From Pseudomonadota bacterium (GTDB lineage: Bacteria > Pseudomonadota > Alphaproteobacteria > Sphingomonadales > Sphingomonadaceae), in the NCBI GenBank assembly GCA_023432995.1, contig JAEZES010000089.1:1-7344 (forward strand): 7,344 nucleotides of DNA, written 5' to 3'. Position numbers and translations under genes: made by a program. The notes under the pieces are model-generated. The model saw nothing but the letters and a program-made list of their open reading frames with translations, was not told where the DNA came from and did no database searches. Of this stretch, positions 1 to 6,688 are shown piece by piece. Each line of letters starts with the position of its first letter. The stretch's first letter is position 1.

Positions 1-1692
1 GAGCTGGGCCAGCCCGAAGCGCTCGGCCTGCTCGATCACCATCAGCGTCGCGGCGGGCACGTCGACGCCGACCTCGATCACCGTGGTCGCCACCAGCAGC
101 CGCGCCTCGCCGCTGATGAAGCGCTCCATCGCGGCGTCCTTGAGCTCGGGCCGCAGCTGGCCGTGGACCAGCACCACGCCGTCCCCGAACCGCGCCCTGA
201 GCCCGGCGAAGCGGGCCTCGGCCGCGGCGAGGTCCTCGCGCTCGTGCTCGTCGCCGCGCACCATCGGGCAGCCCCAGTAGGCCTGCTGGCCGCTCTCCAG
301 GTGCCGCGCCAGGCCGTCGGTCACTTCCGCCAGCCGGTCGATCGAGATCACCCGGGTGTCGATCGCCTGGCGGCCGGGCGGCATCTCGTCGAGCTGGCTG
401 ACGTCCATTTCCCCGTACTGCGCGAGTACCAGCGTGCGCGGGATCGGCGTCGCCGTCATCGCCAGGCAGTGCGGCGTGACCCGCCCCTTCTGCGTCAGCA
501 TCAGCCGCTGGCCGACTCCGAAGCGGTGCTGCTCGTCGATCACCACCAGCCCGAGGTTGCGGTAGGCGACCGCCTCCTGGAAAATAGCGTGGGTGCCGAC
601 GACGATCTGGATCGAGCCGTCGACCAGCCCCATCAGGATCGATTCGCGCGCCTTGCCCTTGTCGCGCCCGGTGAGCAGCGCCACGGTGACGCCGATCGGC
701 GCGGCCATCGCCCGCAGCGTGTCGTAGTGCTGGCGGGCCAGGATCTCGGTCGGGGCGAGCATCGCCGCCTGCGCCCCGCCCTCGACCGCGATAAGCATCG
801 CCTCGAGCGCGACCACCGTCTTGCCCGAGCCGACGTCGCCCTGGAGCAGCCGCAGCATCGGCGAATCCTGTGCGAGATCACCCTCGATCTCACCGATCGC
901 CCGGCGTTGCGCGCCGGTCAGCGGGAACGGCAGCGCGAGCCGCGCGCGCAGGCTGCCGTCGCCCTGCAGGCGCTGCCCGCGACGCTTGCGGTTATCGGCG
1001 CGCACCAGCATCAGCGCGAGACTGTTCGCCAGCAGTTCGTCGTAGGCGAGCCGGTCGCGCGCGGCCGGATGCTCGCCCTTGTGCGCCAGCACCAGCGCGT
1101 CGCGCCATGACGGCCATTGGTGCCGGTCGAGCACCGCCGGCTCGATCCACTCGGGCAGCTCGGGCGTGCGCTCGAGCGCCTGCTGCACGAGGCCCGCGAC
1201 GCGCGGCTGGGTCAGGCCCTCGGCGAGGCGATAGACTGGCTCGACCAGGTGTCCCATCAGGCCGGCGCTGCTGTCCGCGACATGGTCGGGGTGCACGATC
1301 TGCAGCCGCTGGTCGTACTGCTCGAGCCTGCCCGCGACCCAGCGCTTCTCCCCGACCGGGAACAGCTTCCTTGCGGTGTACGAAGCCTTGCCGAAGTAGA
1401 CCAGCGCGCAGATGTTGCCCCTCGCGTCCTGCGCCAGCACGCGGTGCGGCGCGCGACTGTTGGGGCTCGCCCGATACTCGACCGTGGTCAACGGCACGAC
1501 GACCTGCTCGCCGACCTGCGCCTCATCGAGATCGGCCACCGCACGGCGCTGCACGAAGCGATCGGGCAGATGGTAGGCAACGTCGCGCACCCGTGTCAGG
1601 CCGAGCTTGTCGAGCGGCTTGCTGAGCTTGGGCCCGACCCCCTCGAGGCCTTCGGTCTCAGCGAACAGCGGGTTGAGCAGCTCCGGGCGCAT
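1..1692 (-). CDS. recG: ATP-dependent DNA helicase RecG, partial (C-terminus off the left edge)
   Basis: RecG is a double-stranded DNA translocase that remodels stalled replication forks and Holliday junctions. The minus strand is open for 564 codons from the ATG at 1692 to base 1. Visible in order: an N-terminal segment with GVGPK (residues 18-22), an OB-fold/wedge-like region at roughly 60-140, Walker A GDVGSGKT (285-292), APTEILARQH (313-322), the DEQH Walker B box (386-389), TATPIPRT (413-420) and motif V, TTVIEVGVDVP (536-546). The sequence stops at AERFGLAQL, just before the expected motif VI (QxxGRxGR). RecG is usually near 690 residues, so about 120-130 are missing, including the TRG translocation motif. 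The DEQH box and OB wedge separate it from Mfd (DEEQ). The ATG is supported by the family-typical MRPELLNPLF start and the absence of another in-frame start before the conserved region. It is divergent from the hemerythrin gene. Confidence 0.97.
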   Translation of the reverse strand, partial: MRPELLNPLFAETEGLEGVGPKLSKPLDKLGLTRVRDVAYHLPDRFVQRRAVADLDEAQVGEQVVVPLTTVEYRASPNSRAPHRVLAQDARGNICALVYFGKASYTARKLFPVGEKRWVAGRLEQYDQRLQIVHPDHVADSSAGLMGHLVEPVYRLAEGLTQPRVAGLVQQALERTPELPEWIEPAVLDRHQWPSWRDALVLAHKGEHPAARDRLAYDELLANSLALMLVRADNRKRRGQRLQGDGSLRARLALPFPLTGAQRRAIGEIEGDLAQDSPMLRLLQGDVGSGKTVVALEAMLIAVEGGAQAAMLAPTEILARQHYDTLRAMAAPIGVTVALLTGRDKGKARESILMGLVDGSIQIVVGTHAIFQEAVAYRNLGLVVIDEQHRFGVGQRLMLTQKGRVTPHCLAMTATPIPRTLVLAQYGEMDVSQLDEMPPGRQAIDTRVISIDRLAEVTDGLARHLESGQQAYWGCPMVRGDEHEREDLAAAEARFAGLRARFGDGVVLVHGQLRPELKDAAMERFISGEARLLVATTVIEVGVDVPAATLMVIEQAERFGLAQL

Positions 1693-1694
1693 GG

Positions 1695-1699
1695 CTCCT
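1695..1699 (-). promoter_or_regulatory. recG ribosome binding site with unusually short spacing
   Basis: On the minus strand AGGAG lies only 2 bases before the recG ATG at 1692, where 5-9 is usual. No alternative in-frame start lies just upstream (the preceding codons read Leu-Ser-Gly-Ala), and no methionine precedes the conserved GVGPK segment, so the start is kept. The close spacing may lower initiation. Confidence 0.45.
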
Positions 1700-1740
1700 G
1701 ATAGGTCACCCCCGGCGTGCGGCAAAGCGCCTCGCTGCGG

Positions 1741-1765
1741 GGAACTTACGGCACGCTCGGGACTT
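1741..1765 (+). promoter_or_regulatory. Possible EcfG-type (general stress) promoter of the hemerythrin gene
   Basis: GGAAC at 1741-1745 matches the -35 element recognised by alphaproteobacterial EcfG sigma factors (known consensus GGAAC, 16-17 bases, CGTT). After a 16-base spacer the -10 position reads ACTT (1762-1765), matching only the last two bases of CGTT. It lies in non-coding DNA about 70 bases before the hemerythrin ATG, in the correct orientation. I found no convincing sigma-70 promoter in this 118-base gap. The -35 match is exact and the -10 match is poor, so this is a weak call. Confidence 0.25.
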
Positions 1766-1796
1766 GCCATCGCACGGGCCTGTTCGGGCTCCCAGC

Positions 1797-1802
1797 AGGA
1801 GG
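1797..1802 (+). promoter_or_regulatory. Strong Shine-Dalgarno of the hemerythrin gene
   Basis: AGGAGG, a full match to the anti-Shine-Dalgarno core, lies 8 bases before the ATG at 1811. It fixes the start and predicts efficient translation. It is the strongest ribosome binding site in the window. Confidence 0.85.
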
Positions 1803-1810
1803 ATTAAGCC

Positions 1811-2323
1811 ATGGCGCAACAGGAATTTACCGACGGCATCATGCTGTTGAAGAACGATCACCGCGAGGTCGAGACGCTGTTCGAGCAGTTCGAGAAGGCC
1901 AACGGCAAGGAGCGCAAGCAAAAGCTCGCCGAGCAGATCTGCACCGAGCTCAAGATTCACGCGATGATCGAAGAGGAAATCTTCTACCCGGCGTTCCGCG
2001 GCAAGATCGAGGACGACACGCTCGACGAAGCCTACGTCGAGCACGACGGCGCCAAGGTGCTGATCAACGACATCATGGCGGGCGGCGCCGGGGAAGAGTT
2101 CTACGACGCCAAGGTCAAGGTGCTTCAGGAGCAGATCGAGCACCACGTGGAGGAGGAAGAACGGCGCAAGGAGGGCATGTTCGCCCAGTGCCGCGACACC
2201 GACGTCGATCTCGTCGCGCTGCGCGACCAGATGATGGCGCGCAAGCAGGAGCTGATGCAGCAGGCCGAGACCGCCGGTCTGCCGCCGGCGCAGCCCGCGG
2301 TGGTCGATCCGCAGGCGGCCTGA
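1811..2323 (+). CDS. Hemerythrin HHE cation-binding domain protein
   Basis: A 170-residue soluble protein, without signal peptide or membrane segment, with the four-helix hemerythrin (HHE) fold that normally holds a non-haem di-iron centre. Candidate ligands lie in the expected order: H17 in NDHREVE, H50 and E54 in IHAMIEEE, H78 in VEHDGAK, H111/H112 and E115/E116 in EHHVEEEE. The spacing suits four antiparallel helices, and the domain fills residues about 8-125. The tail (about 126-170) is a Gln/Met-rich helix ending in an Ala/Pro-rich stretch. Bacterial HHE proteins are linked to oxygen, NO or peroxide sensing, iron handling and stress survival; which applies here cannot be read from sequence. 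The start is fixed by a strong AGGAGG. sdhE follows 41 bases downstream on the same strand, so co-transcription is possible. Confidence 0.9.
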   Translation: MAQQEFTDGIMLLKNDHREVETLFEQFEKANGKERKQKLAEQICTELKIHAMIEEEIFYPAFRGKIEDDTLDEAYVEHDGAKVLINDIMAGGAGEEFYDAKVKVLQEQIEHHVEEEERRKEGMFAQCRDTDVDLVALRDQMMARKQELMQQAETAGLPPAQPAVVDPQAA

Positions 2324-2339
2324 ACGCGGTTGAGCGGCG

Positions 2340-2365
2340 CGCGGCGCTGGTCTAGGCCCGCCGCG
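2340..2365 (+). repeat. Inverted repeat abutting the sdhE start codon
   Basis: CGCGGCG (2340-2346) and CGCCGCG (2359-2365) are perfect 7-base inverted repeats around a 12-base loop. The last base of the right arm is the G of the sdhE GTG codon. In an mRNA this could form a hairpin that affects initiation. The DNA is very GC-rich, so a chance match is quite possible. Confidence 0.35.
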
Positions 2366-2634
2366 TGACCGCGACCGACCGCTCGACCCGCCTCGCTCGC
2401 GCGCGCTTTCGCGCCTGGCACCGCGGCACGCGCGAGGCGGACCTGATGATCGGGGGCTTCTTCGACCGGCACGGTCCCTCATGGGGCGAAGCCGAGATCG
2501 CATGGTTCGAAGCCCTGCTCGAGGAAGACGACGTCGATATCATGGCGTGGGCGTTGGGCGCGGCGCCGGTCCCCGACCGGTTCCGAGGTGAACTGCTGGC
2601 CGCCCTTCAAAGGCTCGATTACGTCACCATATAA
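2365..2634 (+). CDS. sdhE: FAD assembly factor SdhE (succinate dehydrogenase assembly factor 2)
   Basis: An 89-residue cytoplasmic protein of the SdhE/Sdh5 (DUF339, YgfY) family, which promotes covalent attachment of FAD to the SdhA subunit of succinate dehydrogenase (complex II). The hallmark RGxxE motif is present as RGTRE (residues 20-24), preceded by FRAWH and followed by ADLMIGGFF. The second conserved block, EALLEEDDVDIMAWALG, sits in the middle, and LDYVTI ends the protein. Length is normal for the family. The start is GTG at 2365; no internal ATG or GTG would preserve the conserved N-terminal helix. No clear Shine-Dalgarno precedes it, and an inverted repeat runs into the start codon, so initiation may be weak or coupled to the upstream gene. 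It lies 41 bases after the hemerythrin gene and 185 bases before mfd. No sdh structural genes are in the window. Confidence 0.95.
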   Translation: MTATDRSTRLARARFRAWHRGTREADLMIGGFFDRHGPSWGEAEIAWFEALLEEDDVDIMAWALGAAPVPDRFRGELLAALQRLDYVTI

Positions 2635-2685
2635 GTCTCGGTTCGCAACGGGCTTCCCCCCAGGCCCGCACGACATTGCGCAACC

Positions 2686-2724
2686 CCCGCCCGCGCATGC
2701 CCCTTCCGGAATCGCGCGGGCGGG
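2686..2724 (+). terminator. GC-rich hairpin between sdhE and mfd (possible terminator or leader structure)
   Basis: CCCGCCCGCGC (2686-2696) pairs perfectly with GCGCGGGCGGG (2714-2724): an 11-bp, all-G/C stem around a 17-base loop that itself contains the palindrome TTCCGGAA (2704-2711). It starts 51 bases after the sdhE stop. Only CTTTCG follows, so the U-tract is poor and intrinsic termination would be incomplete. It could instead be a Rho-independent attenuator or an mRNA-stabilising stem. The rest of the 185-base gap shows no gene and no clear sigma-70 promoter. Confidence 0.45.
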
Positions 2725-2806
2725 CTTTCGCCGCCGCGCTCACGGCGCTATCGCCGCGCGATCTCCACCCCCATCGCGATCGCGGTGAGGGCCCGAACGC
2801 GTGCCT

Positions 2807-2811
2807 GGAAG
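2807..2811 (+). promoter_or_regulatory. mfd ribosome binding site that decides the start
   Basis: GGAAG lies 8 bases before the ATG at 2820. This supports the ATG rather than the in-frame TTG at 2676, which would add 48 Arg/Pro-rich residues with no family counterpart and would read through the 2686-2724 hairpin. Confidence 0.7.
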
Positions 2812-2819
2812 CTCTCGAA

Positions 2820-5800
2820 ATGCCCGACATTGCCCGCATCCTCCAGGCCGACCGGCCGCTGACTCTCGCCTCTGTCGCGCGCGGCGCGCAGCCGCTGGTG
2901 ATGGCCGACCTCGCCCGCGCCGCGAAGGGCCGCGCGGTGTTCGTCGCCGCCGACGAGCAGGCAATGCGGGCGGTGACCGACGCGGCCCGCTGGTTCGCGC
3001 CCGAGCTGGAGGTGATCGAGTTCCCGGCCTGGGACTGCCTGCCCTACGACCGTGCCAGCCCAGCGCTGTCGGTCAGCGCGCGGCGCCTGTCGGCGCTGCA
3101 CCAGCTCCAAGCCGGCAAGGCCGGCAGCCAGCTGCTGGTGACCACGGTCAACGCCCTGCTCCAGCGGGTGCTGACGCCGTTCCGCATTCGCGAGGCGGTG
3201 CGCGCGCTCGAACCCGGCATGCGTATCGGCTACGACAGCCTCACGGGATTGCTGCGGCGCCAGGGCTACTCGCGAACCGACACCGTCGTCGACACCGGCG
3301 AGTTCGCCGTCCGCGGATCGATCTTCGACGTGTTCCCGGCCGGGCTCGAGCAGGGGCTCAGGCTCGACTTCTTCGGCGACGAGCTCGAATCGCTGCGCCT
3401 GTTCGATCCCTCGACCCAGCGCACCACCGCCACGATCGACGGCCACCTGCTGCTGCCGGCCAGCGAGGCCCTGCTCGACGACGACACGGTCAAGCTATTC
3501 CGCGCCCGCTACCGCGAAACGTTCGGCGCCAACGCCACGCAGGATCCGCTATACCAGGCGGTCAGCGACGGCCGCCGGCTGGCGGGGATGGAGCACTGGC
3601 TGCCGCTGTTCGAGGAACGGCTGGCGACGTTGTTCGACCATCTGGCCGACGACGACCTGGTGGTAATCGACGCCGCGGCGATCGCCGCGGGGGACGAGCG
3701 GCTGGCGGACATCGAGGACTATCATCGCCAGCGGCGCGAGACGGCCGGGCAGGCCGCCGGCAGCTATCGCCCGCTCGAACCCGACGCGCTGTACCTGTCG
3801 CGCGACGAGTTCGCCGAGGCGCTCGCGACTCGTCCGGTGCATCGCGCCTCGATCTTCGCCGAACCGGAGAGCGGCAAGGCGATCGACTTCGGTTTCCGCT
3901 CGGCGCGCGATTTTGCGCCAGAACGGTCGCGCGGCGACAACGTCTACGAAGCCGCCGCGGCGCATTTCGCAGCCCTCGGCAAGAGCGGCCGGCGGCCGCT
4001 GTTCGCCGCCTACAGCGAAGGCTCGCGCAGCCGCATCGCCTCGATCCTGGCCGAGGCCGGCACCACGCTGAAGACTGCCGAAACCTGGCAGGAAGCGCTC
4101 GGCCTGTCGGCCCGGGGCGAGCCGGCGGCGATGGTCCTGCCGCTCGACACCGGCTTCGCCAACGACGAGCTCGAGCTGGTCACCGAGCAGGACCTGCTCG
4201 GCGACCGTCTCGTGCGCCGGCGCAAGCGACGGAAGGATTCCGACGCTTTTCTCGCCGAACTCTCCGCGCTCAACCGCGGCGACCTGGTGGTCCACCTCGA
4301 CCACGGCATCGGCCGCTATCTGGGGCTCGAGCCGATCACCGTCGGCAAGAGCCAGCACGATTGCGTGATTCTCGAGTACGCCGGGGGCGACAAGCTCTAC
4401 ATCCCGGTCGAGAACATCGACGTGCTCAGCCGCTACGGCAGCGGCGAGGAGGGCGCGGCACTCGACAAGCTCGGCGGCGAAGGCTGGCAGAGGCGCAAGG
4501 CGCGGCTGAAGGAGCGTATCCGCGCGATCGCCAACGAGCTGCTGAAGACCGCCGCCGCGCGGGCGCTGCGCAAGGCGCCGGTGCTCGAACCCGAGGAAGC
4601 GAGCTGGCTGCAGTTCGTCGACCGGTTCCCGTGGGACGAGACCGACGACCAGGAACGGGCGATCGAGGACGTCCTGCGCGATCTCGCCGAGGGCAAGCCG
4701 ATGGACCGCCTGGTGTGCGGCGACGTCGGCTTCGGCAAGACCGAGGTGGCGCTGCGCGCCGCCTTCGTCGCCGCCATGAACGGCCAGCAGGTGGCGATGA
4801 TCGCGCCGACCACGCTGCTCGCCCGCCAGCATTTCCAGGGCTTCCAGGAGCGCTTCGCCGGTTTCCCGCTCAAGCTCGGCCGCCTGTCGCGTCTGGTCCC
4901 GGCCGCCGAGATGAAGGCTACGCGCGAAGCGCTCGCCGACGGAACGATGGACATCGTCGTCGGCACTCACGCGATCCTGTCGAAAACCACCAGGTTCAAG
5001 CGCCTCGGCCTGGTCATCGTCGACGAGGAACAGCGCTTTGGCGTGACCCACAAGGAAGCGCTCAAGCAGCTGCGTGCCGACGTGCACGTGCTGACGCTGA
5101 CCGCGACGCCGATTCCCCGCACGCTGCAGATGGCGATGTCGGGCCTGCGCGAGCTGTCGACCATCCAGACCCCGCCGGTCGACCGCCTGGCGGTACGCAC
5201 TTACGTGATGGAATGGGACGACATGATCATGCGCGAGGCGCTGCTCCGCGAGCATCACCGCGGCGGGCAGAGCTTCATCGTCGTCCCGCGCATCGCCGAC
5301 ATGCCCGAAGTCGAGGAGTGGCTGCACAAGTACGTCCCCGAGATCCGCTTCGTCTCGGCCCATGGGCAGATGAGCCCGAGCGAGGTCGAGGAACGGATGA
5401 GCGCGTTCTACGAGAAGAAGTACGAGGTGCTGCTGTCGACGACGATCGTCGAATCGGGGCTCGACATCCCCAGCGCCAACACCATCGTGATTCACCGCGC
5501 CGATCGCTTCGGGCTCGCCCAGCTCTACCAGTTGCGGGGCCGCGTCGGCCGGGCCAAACTGCGCGCATACGCCTACCTGACGACGCCCAGGAACCGGGTG
5601 CTCGGCGAAGTGGCCGAAAAGCGGCTCAAGGTGCTCGGCGATCTCGACTCGCTCGGCGCCGGGTTCCAGCTGGCGAGCCACGACCTCGACATCCGCGGCG
5701 CCGGCAACCTGCTCGGCGATGAGCAGTCGGGCCACATCCGCGAAGTCGGGTTCGAACTCTATCAGTCGATGCTCGAGGACGCGATTCTCGCCGCCAAGGC

Positions 5801-6311
5801 GGGCGAATCCGGGCTCGAACGCGAACGCGACGGCCTCAGCCCGCAGATCACGGTCGACGCGCCGATCATGATTCCGGAAGACTACGTCCCGGACCTCGCC
5901 GTGCGCATGGCGCTCTATCGCCGGCTCAACGACGCCAAGGACAAGGCCGAGATCGAGGGCCTGGCGGCCGAGATGATCGACCGTTTCGGCCCGCTGCCGG
6001 CAGCCACCGCCAACCTCGTCAAGCTGATCGAGATCAAGCACCAGGCCATCGCCGCCTGCATCGCCCGGATCGAGGTCGGGGCACGCGGCACGCTGGTGAG
6101 CTTCCACCAGGACCGGTTCCCCGACCCGGCGGGGCTGATCGCCTACGTCGAGCGGCTCAAGGGCACGGCCCGGCTGCGGCCCGACATGAAGCTGGTCATC
6201 AACCGCGCCTGGGGTGACCCGCAGGCCCGGCTTAATGGCCTCGTCCAGCTGACCAAGGGACTGAGCGCGATCGTGCGCAAGGCCGAGCAGCGCGAGACCA
6301 TCGCCGCCTAG
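2820..6311 (+). CDS. mfd: Transcription-repair coupling factor Mfd
   Basis: Mfd is a DNA translocase that binds stalled RNA polymerase, pushes it off the template and recruits UvrA to begin nucleotide excision repair. From the ATG at 2820 it is 1163 residues, normal for the family. Visible in order: the UvrB-like N-terminal module with WDCLPYD (about 70-77) and GEFAVRG (160-166); the CarD-like RNA-polymerase-interaction domain from about 488, with VVHLDHGIGRYLGLE and LYIPVENID; then the RecG-like translocase with Walker A GDVGFGKT (634-641), APTTLLARQHFQ, DEEQ box (735-738), TATPIPRT (761-768), and motif VI QLRGRVGR (904-911), followed by the DLDIRGAGNLLGDEQSGH translocation region; and the C-terminal regulatory domain from about 1015, opening with IPEDYVPD. 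All expected motifs are intact, with no frameshift. It lies downstream of sdhE and converges on the small minus-strand gene, with a shared hairpin between them. Confidence 0.98.
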   Translation: MPDIARILQADRPLTLASVARGAQPLVMADLARAAKGRAVFVAADEQAMRAVTDAARWFAPELEVIEFPAWDCLPYDRASPALSVSARRLSALHQLQAGKAGSQLLVTTVNALLQRVLTPFRIREAVRALEPGMRIGYDSLTGLLRRQGYSRTDTVVDTGEFAVRGSIFDVFPAGLEQGLRLDFFGDELESLRLFDPSTQRTTATIDGHLLLPASEALLDDDTVKLFRARYRETFGANATQDPLYQAVSDGRRLAGMEHWLPLFEERLATLFDHLADDDLVVIDAAAIAAGDERLADIEDYHRQRRETAGQAAGSYRPLEPDALYLSRDEFAEALATRPVHRASIFAEPESGKAIDFGFRSARDFAPERSRGDNVYEAAAAHFAALGKSGRRPLFAAYSEGSRSRIASILAEAGTTLKTAETWQEALGLSARGEPAAMVLPLDTGFANDELELVTEQDLLGDRLVRRRKRRKDSDAFLAELSALNRGDLVVHLDHGIGRYLGLEPITVGKSQHDCVILEYAGGDKLYIPVENIDVLSRYGSGEEGAALDKLGGEGWQRRKARLKERIRAIANELLKTAAARALRKAPVLEPEEASWLQFVDRFPWDETDDQERAIEDVLRDLAEGKPMDRLVCGDVGFGKTEVALRAAFVAAMNGQQVAMIAPTTLLARQHFQGFQERFAGFPLKLGRLSRLVPAAEMKATREALADGTMDIVVGTHAILSKTTRFKRLGLVIVDEEQRFGVTHKEALKQLRADVHVLTLTATPIPRTLQMAMSGLRELSTIQTPPVDRLAVRTYVMEWDDMIMREALLREHHRGGQSFIVVPRIADMPEVEEWLHKYVPEIRFVSAHGQMSPSEVEERMSAFYEKKYEVLLSTTIVESGLDIPSANTIVIHRADRFGLAQLYQLRGRVGRAKLRAYAYLTTPRNRVLGEVAEKRLKVLGDLDSLGAGFQLASHDLDIRGAGNLLGDEQSGHIREVGFELYQSMLEDAILAAKAGESGLERERDGLSPQITVDAPIMIPEDYVPDLAVRMALYRRLNDAKDKAEIEGLAAEMIDRFGPLPAATANLVKLIEIKHQAIAACIARIEVGARGTLVSFHQDRFPDPAGLIAYVERLKGTARLRPDMKLVINRAWGDPQARLNGLVQLTKGLSAIVRKAEQRETIAA

Positions 6312-6344
6312 GCCCCACGGACCGATCGTTCGGCGCCCGAAAGC

Positions 6345-6373
6345 AAAAAGGGCCTCGCGTCAGCGAGGCCCTT
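6345..6373 (-). terminator. Rho-independent terminator between convergent genes
   Basis: AAGGGCCTCGC (6348-6358) and GCGAGGCCCTT (6363-6373) form a perfect 11-bp stem with a 4-base loop. Read on the minus strand the stem ends in a run of five T (complement of 6345-6349, two of them within the stem) and then GCTTT, so it is a good terminator for the small gene ending at 6400, 26 bases away. Read on the plus strand it lies 36 bases after the mfd stop but is followed by TTGCGAATT, a weak U-tract. It may serve both genes, with the minus direction favoured. Confidence 0.85.
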
Positions 6374-6399
6374 GCGAATTCGGATCGATTTCCGACGGC

Positions 6400-6621
6400 T
6401 TACGGGCTCGTCGGCTCGTCGTCGTCGGTCAGCTCGATGATGCCCCAGATAACCAGGCCGACGCCGATGGCCGCGAGAACCCAGGCCAGCGTGCCGACGA
6501 GTTGCTCGGACTCTTCGGTCGCCGCCGCGGTGCGGGGAGTCGGTTGGGCAGCCGCTTGGGCAGCTATCGGCACGGTTACCAGCGCGAGAGCTGAGATGGC
6601 GGAAACTGCACGTCGAAGCAT
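6400..6621 (-). CDS. Small exported single-pass membrane protein of unknown function
   Basis: A 73-residue protein I cannot name. Residues 1-23 look like a signal peptide: two Arg after Met-Leu, a hydrophobic core, and AQA (21-23) as a likely signal peptidase I site. A short Ala/Thr/Pro/Glu linker follows (24-40), then one hydrophobic segment at 41-64 with WVLAAIGVGLVIWGIIEL, then an acidic tail DDDEPTSP ending the protein. If the signal is cleaved, the mature form would be about 50 residues, anchored in the inner membrane; without cleavage it would have two membrane passes. The ATG at 6621 is preceded by purine-rich AAGGGGAAGGG, and a TTGACA promoter and a downstream terminator frame it, so it appears to be a real single-gene unit. 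From memory, similar short proteins with acidic Ser-Pro tails occur in sphingomonads, but I could not verify this. Confidence 0.78.
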   Translation of the reverse strand: MLRRAVSAISALALVTVPIAAQAAAQPTPRTAAATEESEQLVGTLAWVLAAIGVGLVIWGIIELTDDDEPTSP

Positions 6622-6659
6622 TTGCCCTTCCCCTTATATTGCAGTGCGGAATCAGGGCT

Positions 6660-6688
6660 CTTTAAGAACAGGGGCGGCGCAGTGTCAA
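6660..6688 (-). promoter_or_regulatory. Sigma-70-like promoter of the small membrane protein gene
   Basis: On the minus strand a perfect -35 hexamer TTGACA (complement of 6683-6688) is followed after 17 bases by TTAAAG (complement of 6660-6665) as a weak -10. Transcription would begin near 6650-6655, giving a leader of about 30 bases to the ATG at 6621. The -35 lies inside a 12-base palindrome (6681-6692). Confidence 0.5.

Noticed and set aside
163..1110. 315-codon plus-strand frame, and others up to 1701, opposite recG
   Set aside because: Antisense shadows of recG, whose helicase motifs on the minus strand are unambiguous.
1706..2503. 265-codon minus-strand frame over the hemerythrin gene
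   Set aside because: Antisense shadow of the hemerythrin frame, with repetitive Leu/Val/Asp-rich translation; the plus-strand product has a strong ribosome binding site and a recognisable domain.
2676..2819. Upstream TTG extension of mfd by 48 codons
   Set aside because: The added residues are Arg/Pro-rich and unlike Mfd N-termini, the frame crosses a perfect hairpin, and GGAAG 8 bases before the ATG at 2820 supports the shorter form.
2801..5722. 973-codon open frame on the plus strand overlapping mfd in another phase
   Set aside because: Extremely Arg/Pro/Gly/Ala-rich low-complexity translation without any motif; a frame shadow of mfd.
3549..6107. 852-codon open frame on the minus strand, antisense to mfd
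   Set aside because: It is the codon-aligned shadow of mfd in GC-rich DNA, where stop codons are rare. The translation has no recognisable motif, is rich in Arg/Ala/Asp/Glu/Val/Leu as antisense of a GC3-biased gene would be, and has no conserved domain order, whereas mfd is intact over the whole span.
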